Assembly (NCBI GenBank): GCA_963834825.1
Contig: CAWICZ010000014.1
Coordinates: 744,001-808,000, forward strand
DNA length: 64,000 nucleotides
Reading direction: 5' to 3'
DNA from: JACDAN01 sp963834825
Lineage (GTDB): Bacteria > Actinomycetota > Thermoleophilia > Gaiellales > Gaiellaceae
Shown: piece by piece, positions 52,000-60,237 of the stretch
Layout of the letters: every line of letters starts with the position of its first letter
Numbering within the stretch: position 1 is the first letter of the stretch
The notes under the pieces: model-generated
Told to the model about the DNA's origin: nothing
The model's input: the letters and a program-made list of their open reading frames with translations, nothing else
Database searches by the model: none
Made by a program: the position numbers and the translations under genes

Positions 52000-53674
52000 G
52001 GTCTCATTCGACCGGTTCTACCGGTACGACGAGCTGACGGAGATCCTGCAGGGCTGGGCCGCGGAGCGGCCCGAGCTCGTCAAGCTCGAATCGATCGGCA
52101 AGTCCTTCGAGGGTCGGGAGATCTGGCTCGTCACGCTGACGAACACCGAGACTGGACCCGACCTGGAAAAGCCCGCGTTTCTCGTCGAGGCGAACATCCA
52201 TGCGATCGAGGTGACCGGCGCCACGGCGGCGCTGCACCTGATCGATCGGCTGCTGTCCGGCTACGGCTCGGACGAACAGGTGACTCGGGTGCTCGACACG
52301 CGCGCCTTCTACGTCCTGCCGCGGCTCAACCCGGACGGGCCGGAGCTCGCGCTCGCCGACCGGCCGCGCTTCATTCGGTCGAGCACCCGCCCCTGGCCGC
52401 TGGCGGAGGAGGTCGACGGCCTCTACGAAGAGGATCTCGACGGTGACGGCCGGATCCTGATGATGCGGCTCGAGGATCCCAACGGGTCCTGGAAGCAGCA
52501 CCCCGAGGAGGCCCGGCTGATGGTGCGGCGCGAGCCGGAAGAGGACGGCGGGACCTACTACCGGATGCTCTGGGAGGGCCGGATCAAGAACTTCGACGAC
52601 GTCACGATCAAGATCGCACCGCCGCTCGAAGGGCTCGACCTGAACCGCAACTTCCCGATGGAGTGGGCGGTCGAGGCGGAGCAGTTCGGCGCCGGGCCGT
52701 ACCCGACCTCGGAGCCCGAGATCCGTGCGATGGTGCAGGCGATCGTCGACCGCCCGAACATCACGGGCCACATCGCGTACCACACGTTCAGCGGCGTGCA
52801 CCTCCGTCCCTACTCGAGCTACGCCGACGAGCACTTCCCGACGGGTGACCTTCGCATCTACAAGCTGCTCGGGGAGAAGGCCACGGAGATCACCGGGTAC
52901 CCCGCGATCTCGATCTTCCACGACTTCAAGTACGACCCGAAGCAGAGCGTCAAGGGCGGCGCCAACGACTGGCTCTACGACCACCTCGGCCTGTTTTCGT
53001 GGACGACCGAGTTCTGGAGCCCGCAGCGGGAGGCCGGGATCGAGGACTACAAGTACATCGACTGGCTCCGCGACCACCCGCCCGAGGACGACCTGAAGCT
53101 GCTCCGCTGGAGCGACGAGCAGCTCGACGGGAAGGGCTACGTCGACTGGTATCCGTTCGAGCACGATCAGCTCGGCCGGGTCGAGCTCGGTGGGTGGGAC
53201 CTCATGTACTGCTGGGCGAACATTCCGACCCAGTTCCTCGAGCGCGAGATCGCGCCGCACACGGAGCTCGCGATCTGGCATGCGCTCGTCTCGCCCAAGC
53301 TCGAGCTGCGTTCGCTGGACGTCGAGCCGCTCGGTGAGAGCCGTTGGCTGATCCGGCTCGTCGTCGAGAACAGCGGCTGGCTGGCGACGAGCGTGTCCGA
53401 GAAGGCCGTGGAGCGGAAGGCGGTGCGGCCGCTCGAGGCCGAGATCACGCTGCCGGAGGACGGGAAGGTCGTCGGCGGCGAGAAGAAGGTCGAGCTGGGG
53501 CAGCTCGACGGGCGCGTCCATCGCCGCTCGGTGCTCTGGTGGGCCTCGAACGACGCGACGAGCGACCGCGCGAAGGTGGAGTGGGTCGTCGAAGCGCCCC
53601 CCGGCTCCTCAGCCGGGATCGAAGTGCGCCACCAGCGGGCGGGGACGCTCCGGCGCGAGCTGACGCTCGACTAA
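51992..53674 (+). CDS. M14-family zinc carboxypeptidase
   Basis: 560 residues from GTG 51992. Zinc motif HAIE (His70, Glu73), GLDLNRNFP at 215-222, third zinc ligand His264 in AYHTFSG, and general-base Glu340 in WTTEFWSP. All catalytic parts are present. A C-terminal beta-type domain (about 450-560) follows the catalytic domain. No signal peptide is visible, unusual for M14 enzymes, which are often secreted. Co-translated with the HEAGH peptidase; tail-to-tail with the DHFR-like gene. Confidence 0.9.
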   Translation: MPEVSFDRFYRYDELTEILQGWAAERPELVKLESIGKSFEGREIWLVTLTNTETGPDLEKPAFLVEANIHAIEVTGATAALHLIDRLLSGYGSDEQVTRVLDTRAFYVLPRLNPDGPELALADRPRFIRSSTRPWPLAEEVDGLYEEDLDGDGRILMMRLEDPNGSWKQHPEEARLMVRREPEEDGGTYYRMLWEGRIKNFDDVTIKIAPPLEGLDLNRNFPMEWAVEAEQFGAGPYPTSEPEIRAMVQAIVDRPNITGHIAYHTFSGVHLRPYSSYADEHFPTGDLRIYKLLGEKATEITGYPAISIFHDFKYDPKQSVKGGANDWLYDHLGLFSWTTEFWSPQREAGIEDYKYIDWLRDHPPEDDLKLLRWSDEQLDGKGYVDWYPFEHDQLGRVELGGWDLMYCWANIPTQFLEREIAPHTELAIWHALVSPKLELRSLDVEPLGESRWLIRLVVENSGWLATSVSEKAVERKAVRPLEAEITLPEDGKVVGGEKKVELGQLDGRVHRRSVLWWASNDATSDRAKVEWVVEAPPGSSAGIEVRHQRAGTLRRELTLD

Positions 53675-54321
53675 CTCTTCACGACCCGATAGTTGAGGTG
53701 TGTGGCCGCAGGGGAGTCGACCACGCGGGTGAGCTCCAGTCCCCTCGGTTGCCCGCCGAGATCGTCGAACAGGCGCACCCCGCCGCCGAGGAAGATCGGC
53801 ACGACGTGAACCTGGAATTCGTCCAGCAACCCTGCGTTGAGGTATTGCTGGATCACGCTCGCGCCGCCGGCCACCTGGATGTCCTTGTCACCCGCAGCCG
53901 AGCGGGCCTCTTCGAGCGCGGCCTCGATCCCGTCGGTCACAAACGTGAACGTGGTTCCGCCCTGCTTCTCGACCGGCTCGCGCGGGTGATGCGTGAGGAT
54001 GAACACCGACGTGCGGAACGGGGGTTCGTCGCCCCACCAGCCGTCCGCATTGGGGTCATCCTCCCACGAGCCCGCTCCGCTGCTGAACATCCGCCTGCCC
54101 ATCACGAATGCTCCTGCCCTGGCGATCGTCTCCTTGACGACCTCGTCGTCGACGCCGGTCTCGCCGCCGGACATGCCGTGGGGCTCGCGCCAACTCGCCA
54201 GGCGGATGACCCACTCGTGGAGCTGCTCGCCGCCCTCGCCCAGGGGTTCTTCGAGGGTCTGGTTCGGCCCGGCGACGAAGCCGTCGAGAGACATCGAGAT
54301 GTCGAAGAAGAGCTTTCCCAT
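53671..54321 (-). CDS. Dihydrofolate-reductase-like (RibD C-terminal domain) protein
   Basis: 216 residues. LFFDISMSLDGFVAGPN at the start, AFVMGRRMFSSG, FILTHHPREP, IQVAGGASVIQQYL and HVVPIFLGGGVRLF are hallmarks of the YyaP/YwjB-type reductases. It binds NADPH; the substrate of this stand-alone group is unknown. Stops overlap with the M14 gene in CTAA. Confidence 0.9.
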   Translation of the reverse strand: MGKLFFDISMSLDGFVAGPNQTLEEPLGEGGEQLHEWVIRLASWREPHGMSGGETGVDDEVVKETIARAGAFVMGRRMFSSGAGSWEDDPNADGWWGDEPPFRTSVFILTHHPREPVEKQGGTTFTFVTDGIEAALEEARSAAGDKDIQVAGGASVIQQYLNAGLLDEFQVHVVPIFLGGGVRLFDDLGGQPRGLELTRVVDSPAATHLNYRVVKS

Positions 54322-54357
54322 CGTTCCTCCTGTGTCGCTGTCTGGGTGTAAGACCGC

Positions 54358-55038
54358 TTGACAGAGCCCAACTCATCGCAGTCGAGCTTCCGTACCGGCC
54401 TGCGCGCCGGGTTCGCGTTCGCCCTGCCGACCTTCGTCCTCGCGGTCTCGTTCGGCGTGCTCGCCCGCACGCTCGGCTGGGGTGTAGTCGCGCCGATTGT
54501 CTTCTCAGCCGCTGTCTTCTCGGGGTCAGCCCAGTTCGCGGTCGCCGACGTACTCGACGCGGGCGGGAGTGCGCTCGCTGCCATCGTCGCAGCCATCCTC
54601 GTCAACGCGCGCTTCGCCGTGATGGGCGTGGCCATAGCGTCCTCGCTCCACGGAGGCCGATTCCGGCGTGCGGTCGAAGCACAGGCGACGGTCGACGCGT
54701 CGTGGGCGATCGCGAACCGGGGCGGAGGACGGTTCGACCGCGACGTCCTCGTCGCCGCAACGCTGCCCCAGTACGTCGCGTGGGTCGGCGGAACCGTGCT
54801 CGGTGTCCTGGTCGGAGACGCGATCGACCCTGAAGCGCTCGGTCTCGACGTCCTCTTCCCGGCGTTCTTTCTCGGTCTGCTGATCGACGAGCTGCGACAG
54901 GGCCGACGGCAGGTCGGCGCAGCGCTGATCGCTGTCGCCGTTGCGCTCGCGTTGATCCCCCTCACGCCGCCGGGCATCCCGATCATCGTCGCCTGCTTGG
55001 GGGCGCTCCTGGGGCTACGCGGACGGAGGAAACCATGA
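54358..55038 (+). CDS. azlC: Branched-chain amino acid exporter large subunit
   Basis: 226 residues from TTG 54358. AzlC features: AVSFGVLARTLGW, VFSGSAQFAVADVL, LVNARFAVMGVAIA, about 6 helices. With AzlD it exports branched-chain amino acids or analogues. ATGA overlap with azlD. No Lrp/AsnC-type regulator nearby. Confidence 0.93.
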   Translation: MTEPNSSQSSFRTGLRAGFAFALPTFVLAVSFGVLARTLGWGVVAPIVFSAAVFSGSAQFAVADVLDAGGSALAAIVAAILVNARFAVMGVAIASSLHGGRFRRAVEAQATVDASWAIANRGGGRFDRDVLVAATLPQYVAWVGGTVLGVLVGDAIDPEALGLDVLFPAFFLGLLIDELRQGRRQVGAALIAVAVALALIPLTPPGIPIIVACLGALLGLRGRRKP

Positions 55039-55340
55039 CTGCAGTCTGGACGTCGATCATCGTCCTCGCCGTCGTCAACTTCGTGGTCAAGGCGGCCGGG
55101 CCCGTCCTTCTCGGCGGCCGCGAGCTGCCGCGGCCGGTGCTCGACGTCATCGCCTTGCTGGCGCCGGCGATCCTCGCGGCGCTCGTCGTCGTCGGAACGT
55201 TCAGCGAGGACGGCCGCCTCCGCGTCGACGCCCAGACGGCGGGAGTCGCCGTCGCCGGTGCTGCGTTCGTCCTCCGTGTGCCGATGCTCGGCGCGATTGC
55301 ACTCGGAGCGGCGACCGCGGCTCTGCTGAGAGCGATCTAG
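55035..55340 (+). CDS. azlD: Branched-chain amino acid exporter small subunit
   Basis: 101 residues, 3-4 helices, with the AzlD pattern LVKAAGPVLLGG-like FVVKAAGPVLLGGRELP and a mid-helix LLAPAILAALVVVG. It needs AzlC for export. Its TAG stop (55338-55340) sits in a CTAG that also offers an opposite-strand stop to the alkyltransferase-like gene. Confidence 0.93.
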   Translation: MTAVWTSIIVLAVVNFVVKAAGPVLLGGRELPRPVLDVIALLAPAILAALVVVGTFSEDGRLRVDAQTAGVAVAGAAFVLRVPMLGAIALGAATAALLRAI

Positions 55341-55737
55341 CCGGTCGCCGGCGAGCAGCAGCTCGATCTCGTCCGAGAGGATCTTCTGCGCGGGATCGGC
55401 GCGGCCGTTGATGAACCTCACGCCCTCCGCCTCGAGCAGCTCGCGACAGCGCTCCGGACCGCCGCCGTCGCCCTCGCCAGCCGTCGGGAATCGACCCGTC
55501 GGCGTGGATGACGCGCCAGGGCGTCGCGAACGCCGGGTCGTGGACCGCGCGCGCGACGAGCCGATGCGCCGTCCGGCTTCCGGTCGCGGCCCGTCCGATC
55601 TCTCCGTAGGCCGTCCAGGTGCCCTCTGGGATGACGCTCGAAGCGCGGACGATGGCGTCGAGGCGGCTATGGGAGAGCAACGCGCAGTGGATTCGACGTC
55701 GAGGTTGCTTCGAGTCTAGGGCTACTTCCGGCGCCAC
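55337..55737 (-). pseudogene. Alkyltransferase-like (ATL, MGMT-related) protein, frameshifted
   Basis: Leftward frame with VIPEGTWTAYGEIGRAATG and TPWRVIHADGSIPDGW: the MGMT helix-turn-helix core in which the acceptor Cys is replaced by Trp, the hallmark of ATL proteins that flag O6-alkylguanine for excision repair. After DGW the frame turns into an Arg-rich run, while the neighbouring frame carries PERCRELLEAEGVRFINGRA and KILSDEIELLLAGD. One extra base near 55476 explains the break. A second shift near the end would be needed to reach the CTAG stop shared with azlD at 55337; without it there is no nearby stop. Start ATG 55737 is uncertain (TTG 55680 possible). Confidence 0.7.
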
Positions 55738-55891
55738 GAGTCGTGGATCGAAGCCGCCGGAAGCTCAAGCTCGTGGCTCAAGCACAAGCGGAGAACGTTG
55801 CGTGGGGTTCGATGACCGCTGGTCGGCCGGAACCTGCTTCATCCGGAGCGGGTGATGCAGGTGATCGCTGGAAGTTCGAGAGTTTTGGGCC

Positions 55892-58172
55892 ATGGCCTCC
55901 CGACCTGACAGTCGCGATCGATCGATCCTGCCGCCCCCAGACCCGCCCTTCGGGGGCGAGATCAATCTGGCCTTCACGGACTCGACGGCCGAGTTTCCCG
56001 AGCCGCTGCGAGCGCCGGAGGGCGCACCCAATGTGCTGGTCATCGTCGGCGACGACATTGGCTACGGGCACCATGGTGCGTTCGGCGGGCCGGCGCGTAC
56101 GCCGACCTTCGACCGGCTCGCCGAGCAGGGCCTGAAGTACACCAATTTCCACGTCGCGGCCGTGTGCGCGGCGTCGCGTGCCTGCCTTGCTGACCGGGCG
56201 CAACTCCCATTCCGTCGGCATGGGCGTGATCCCGGAGACGTCGACCGGGTTCCCGGGCTACAACGCGATGATCCCGCGCAGCGCCGCGACGGTGTTCGAG
56301 ATTCTGCGCCAGAACGGTTACGGCACTGCCTGGATCGGCAAGACCCACCTCACCCCGCTGCACGAGGCCACGGTTGCCGGGCCGTTCGATCGCTGGCCGA
56401 GCGGCATGGGCGCCGAGTACTTCTACGGGTTCTTCGGCGCCGGCGTGAGCCAGTGGCATCCGCCGCTGTGGGAGAACACGACGCCCCTGGAGGCGCCGAG
56501 AACGCCGGAGCAGGGCTATCACCTGGAGGCCGACATGGCCGACAGGACGATCGCCTGGATCGAGCGGCAGAAGTCGATCCATCCCGAGAAGCCGTGGATC
56601 GCGTACTTCGCGCCGAACGGGCACAAGCCGCCGGTCGGCGTGCCGAGCGAGTACCTGGAGCGATACCGAGGCGAGTTCGACGACGGTTATGACCAGCTCC
56701 GTGAGCGCACGTTGGCACGCCAGAAGGAACTCGCGATCGTCCCGCCCGACACGAAGCTCGCGCCACGCCCCGCGGGCATCCCGCCGTGGGAGGAACTGAG
56801 CGACACCGACAAGAAGGTCGGCGCCCGCTGGATGGAGATCTTCTGCGGCGCGCTCGAGCACACCGATCACCAAGCCGGCCGCATCGTCGAGGCCGTCGAG
56901 CGGACGGGCGATCTCGAGAACACGCTGATCATCTACATCGCCGGCGACAACGGCCCCTCGCCCGAGGGCGGCCTGCACGGCACGATGAACAAGCTGAGCT
57001 ACTTCAACGGCGTTGCGGAATCGCTCGACGACGTCGCCAGCCACATCGACGACTTGGGGGGCCCGAAGACGCACGGCGCCTATCCCGCCGCCTGGGCCTA
57101 CGCCACCGCCACGCCGTTCACCTACGGCAAGGGGGTGACCTCGGGCGGCGGCTGCAGCACCTCCGCCGTCGTCTCCTGGCCGGCGCGCATCAAGGACCAC
57201 GGCGGTATCCGCCGCCAGTTCCATCACCACGTCGACATCACCCCGACCATCCTGGAGAGCGTCGGCGTCCCCGCGCCGACGCGCGTCAACGGCGTCGACC
57301 AGATGCCGATGGCGGGCGTGAGCATGCTCTACACCTTCGACGACGCGGAGGCCCCGGACCGGCACACGACGCAGTACTTCGAGCTCACCGGCACCCGTGC
57401 CATCTACCACGAGGGCTGGTGGGCCGGCACACGCCACGGCCAGGACGGCCTCACCGCCTCGGCCGGCACGGTGCCGTTCGACGAGGACGTCTGGGAGCTC
57501 TACGACATGACCACCGACTTCGGCCACGCCACCGACCTGGCCGCCGAGCACCCGGAGAAACTCGCCGAGCTGCAAGCCATCTTCGACCGCGAAGCCCGCA
57601 AGTACAACGTCTACCCGCTCGCCGACAACGTCCTCGCACTGCTGTCCGCCGAGCGCCCAGGGCTCGTCTCCGGGAACAAGGCCAGCTACCGGCCGGGCAC
57701 CGTCCGGATCCCCGAAGACGCCGTCATCAACATCAAGAACCGCTCGTTCACGCTCACCGCGGAGCTCGAGAACCCCGACGGCAACGCCGAGGGCATCCTC
57801 GTCACCGTCGGCGGCGAGACCGGCGGCTACGCGCTCATGGTGCAGAACGCCAAGCCGACCTTCCACTACAACTGGCTCGGCCGCGAGCACTACACGATCG
57901 CCTCCACAGAGCCGCTGCCCAACGGCCCCTGCACGATCCGCTTCGACTTCGCCTACGACGGCGGCGGCGCGGGCAAAGGCGGCACCGGGACACTGTCGAT
58001 CAACGACAAGCAGGTGGCCGAAGGCCGCATCGACAAAACCGTCCCGGTCGTCTTCTCGACCGACGACACCTTCGACGTCGGCGCGGACTGGGGCACGCCA
58101 GTCTCGCCGACCTACCAACCGCCGTTCACATTCACCGGCACCCTGAAGCAGGTCACGATCGAAGCCAAGTGA
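55892..58172 (+). pseudogene. Arylsulfatase (sulfatase family S1), frameshifted at the formylglycine motif
   Basis: The first frame (from ATG 55892) has NVLVIVGDDIGYG (metal Asp pair) and YTNFHVAAVCAASR. The rest, from GRNSHSVGMGVIPETSTG through IGKTHL, GDNGPSPEGG and a C-terminal domain to 58172, lies in the next frame. Deleting T at 56183 would join them as SRAALLTGRN and give about 759 residues, the normal size for AtsA-type enzymes. The formylglycine signature C-x-P-x-R reads C-A-A-S-R, so the key Pro is also missing. No signal peptide and no sulfatase-maturing enzyme nearby. Non-functional as written unless recoded or mis-sequenced. Confidence 0.85.
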
Positions 58173-58388
58173 CCCCACGGTCGCAATGCGGCGGGCTGCG
58201 CGCGGAGCTCGTAGCCACCGCTCGCGGGTGAGCCACCACGCCTCGCGCTGTTGTCTGCCGTGGCGAGCTTTCGGGGGCGCACCGGCACGCACGAGCCGCG
58301 CGTTTCCGGTCGAGCGCGTCACGAATGACACGAGCCGAACCGCATGGGTGAGTGGAAACCGCACGGCTGCGCGGTGGCAAGAGCCGAA
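58173..58388. other. Non-coding spacer between the sulfatase and tRNA-Glu
   Basis: About 215 bases without a supported gene. It contains an imperfect ACCGC(A/G)C hairpin near 58350-58372 on the tRNA-Glu downstream side, with no T run. Confidence 0.4.
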
Positions 58389-58461
58389 AGGCGCATACGG
58401 GATTCGAACCCGTGCCGCCGCCGTGAGAGGGCGGTGTCCTAGGCCACTAGACGAATGCGCC
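58389..58461 (-). tRNA. tRNA-Glu (anticodon CTC)
   Basis: Cloverleaf on the minus strand: acceptor stem GGCGCAT/ATGCGCC, D arm around TCTAGTGGCCTAGGA, anticodon stem ACCGCC/GGCGGC with loop CTCTCAC (anticodon CTC), T loop GGTTCGAATCC. CCA is not encoded. A TATTAG -10-like element sits 8 bases upstream (58469-58474). Decodes GAG, the dominant Glu codon in this GC-rich sequence. Confidence 0.95.
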
Positions 58462-58484
58462 GCGGGGCCTAATAGTAGCGTCGT

Positions 58485-59261
58485 CTAGGAGAGGGCGGTA
58501 TCGCCGGGACGGGGCTCTTCGACCCCGGTTTCCTCCGGACCGACGACCGCGGGTCCCACCGGCCGCAGGTACAGCATCTCGTAGGCCACCGCCGCAATCA
58601 CCCCGCCGGCGAGCGGGCCCACGTACCAGATCCAGAAGTTGTCCCAGTCGTTCGAGAGGAGCTCGGGGCCAAACGCCCTCGCGGGGTTCATCGCGGCTCC
58701 GGTCAGCGGGCCGCCCATCAGGACGTCCATCGTGATCGTGAGTCCGATCGCCAGGCCGGCGATCGACTTGAACGTCCCGCGCGGATCGGCGGCGGTCGCG
58801 AAGACGACCCAGACGAGGAAGAAGGTCAGGATCGCCTCGATGATCAGGCCGGCCTCCGGCTCGATAGCCGGGTTCAGGACCGGAGCGCCGAGGTTCCCCT
58901 CGTTGGCGTCGTTGAAGATCCAGCGAAGGAGAGCCGCTGCGGCGACGGCGCCCCCGAACTGGGCAATCCAGTAGATGCCCGCCAGAATCGGGCTGAGCCG
59001 ACCGGTGACGAGGAACCCGAGCGTGATCGCAGGATTGAAGTGCCCGCCGGAGATGTGCCCGACCGCCGAGACCATCACCGCGATCGCGAGCCCGTTTGCG
59101 AAGGCAATTCCGACGACGCCCGGCTCGGACGTCGGGCCCGCGGCGATGGTCGCGCCGGCGCCGACGAAGATGAGCGCAAACGCGCCGACGAACTCGGCCG
59201 TGCCGCGGCGCAACGCATCCGGAAGCACGCGCACGAGGGTAGTGAGCGGCTCGGACGACAC
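58485..59261 (-). CDS. Aquaporin/glycerol facilitator (MIP family)
   Basis: 258 residues, six helices and the two NPA boxes: GGHFNPAITLGF and AAMNPARAFGPEL. The residue pattern around the second NPA (NPARAFGPE) favours water-selective aquaporins over glycerol facilitators, but this is weak evidence. Polar C-terminal tail. Located between the two tRNA genes, same strand. Confidence 0.94.
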   Translation of the reverse strand: MSSEPLTTLVRVLPDALRRGTAEFVGAFALIFVGAGATIAAGPTSEPGVVGIAFANGLAIAVMVSAVGHISGGHFNPAITLGFLVTGRLSPILAGIYWIAQFGGAVAAAALLRWIFNDANEGNLGAPVLNPAIEPEAGLIIEAILTFFLVWVVFATAADPRGTFKSIAGLAIGLTITMDVLMGGPLTGAAMNPARAFGPELLSNDWDNFWIWYVGPLAGGVIAAVAYEMLYLRPVGPAVVGPEETGVEEPRPGDTALS

Positions 59262-59332
59262 CTGCCCGCGAATCGAGAACTGGCCGATCGGCTATTGCGT
59301 TGACCCGCTCCGGATGTCAGGGTCATCCGTGG

Positions 59333-59431
59333 ATGGACAGGGAGAGCATCGTGAACATGAGGCTCGTGGCTGCGGCCGGATTCATCGCCATCTGCGTCTT
59401 CGCTGTGGCGTTGCTGAGCGCCGCCGCCTGA
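59333..59431 (+). CDS. Possible small membrane peptide (32 aa)
   Basis: ATG 59333 opens a 32-codon frame whose last 24 residues form one hydrophobic helix (LVAAAGFIAICVFAVALL). An ATG at 59357 would give just the helix. It is the only rightward frame between the aquaporin and the tRNA-Gln terminator. Too short for confidence; no family recognised. Confidence 0.35.
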   Translation: MDRESIVNMRLVAAAGFIAICVFAVALLSAAA

Positions 59432-59448
59432 CCAGACTCAACGAGGAG

Positions 59449-59476
59449 AAAAAAGGCCGCATTTGCGGCCCTTTCT
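59449..59476 (-). terminator. Intrinsic terminator of tRNA-Gln
   Basis: On the minus strand GGCCGCA, loop AA, TGCGGCC is followed by TTTTTT: a textbook rho-independent terminator, beginning 7 bases after the tRNA-Gln 3' end. A shorter T run on the other side could also terminate rightward transcription of the small peptide frame. Confidence 0.88.
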
Positions 59477-59482
59477 GCGAGG

Positions 59483-59553
59483 CTGCGGGGCTAGGATTCG
59501 AACCTAGACTACTCGGTCCAGAGCCGAGCGTCCTACCATTAGACGACCCCGCA
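59483..59553 (-). tRNA. tRNA-Gln (anticodon CTG)
   Basis: Minus strand. Acceptor stem TGCGGGG/CCCCGCA with the U1-A72 start typical of tRNA-Gln, discriminator G, D arm GTCTAATGGTAGGAC, anticodon stem CTCGG/CCGAG with loop CTCTGGA (anticodon CTG), T loop GGTTCGAATCC. CCA not encoded. Its 5' 15 bases overlap the coding end of the membrane protein upstream. Confidence 0.95.
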
Positions 59554-60228
59554 AGGGGGCTCGGATTGTAGCCGCTGGCCGTTCAAACGCCTGTAGAGGA
59601 CGAAGGGTGCGAAGGCGTAGAACGCGATGAAGACGGTGTCCACGGCCATCGTCGCCAGCCAGGCTCCGAGGACGCCGCCCAGCGCGAAGTAGCCGACCAG
59701 CACCGGCGCGGCGACCAGCACGAGCCCGATCAGGCTCAGAACGACGAAGATCGCGAGCACCTCCGCAGTGCGGCCGCGCACGAGCTCGTTCGACCGCGCC
59801 AGCGCGACGCGCCAGGGAGCACGCTCGAGCACGATCAGCGGGACGATGAGCGCCCAGCGCGCCACCAGGATCAGGCCGGGCACGACGAGCACGAGCAGTC
59901 CCAGCAGGATCCCGACGGTCGTCACGACCGCGGACACGATCAGGTCGGGCAGCCGGTCCCAGGTGCGGGCGTAGGGCTCGGTCGCCGATCGATCGCCCTC
60001 GGCGACGTCGTGGACGAGCGCCCCGATCGCCCAGGGGAACGCGAGGAGCGTGATCGCCGATGTGATTCCGACCCACGCCCACCAGCCCGGTGCGAGCGAG
60101 GAGAAGCCGGGATCGAGGATCGCGATCGCGAGCTCGAGCGGCGCGAGCATGAGCGCGACGATCAGGAGCGTGCGCCAGAACCGGGCGAGGAAGAGCCGCC
60201 ACACCTCCGCAACGACCTCGCGGATCAT
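59539..60228 (-). CDS. Polytopic membrane protein of unknown function
   Basis: 229 residues, about 5-6 hydrophobic helices (IVALMLAPLELAIAIL, GILLGLLVLVVPGLILVA, LAIFVVLSLIGLVLVAAPVL). The pattern recalls the membrane domain found with glycerophosphodiester phosphodiesterases, but no catalytic motif is present. It starts 9 bases after the ABC exporter pair, so probably part of that operon. Its last codons and TAA stop are inside the tRNA-Gln gene. Confidence 0.75.
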   Translation of the reverse strand: MIREVVAEVWRLFLARFWRTLLIVALMLAPLELAIAILDPGFSSLAPGWWAWVGITSAITLLAFPWAIGALVHDVAEGDRSATEPYARTWDRLPDLIVSAVVTTVGILLGLLVLVVPGLILVARWALIVPLIVLERAPWRVALARSNELVRGRTAEVLAIFVVLSLIGLVLVAAPVLVGYFALGGVLGAWLATMAVDTVFIAFYAFAPFVLYRRLNGQRLQSEPPCGVV

Positions 60229-60237
60229 CCGCAGGAG

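Noticed and set aside
58389..58461. tRNA-Glu as an integration site for the sulfatase region
   Set aside because: No integrase, no direct repeat of the tRNA 3' end nearby, and codon use of the sulfatase does not stand out by eye.
59261..59332. Longer rightward gene before the small membrane peptide
   Set aside because: No in-frame start with a ribosome binding site or conserved residues was found.
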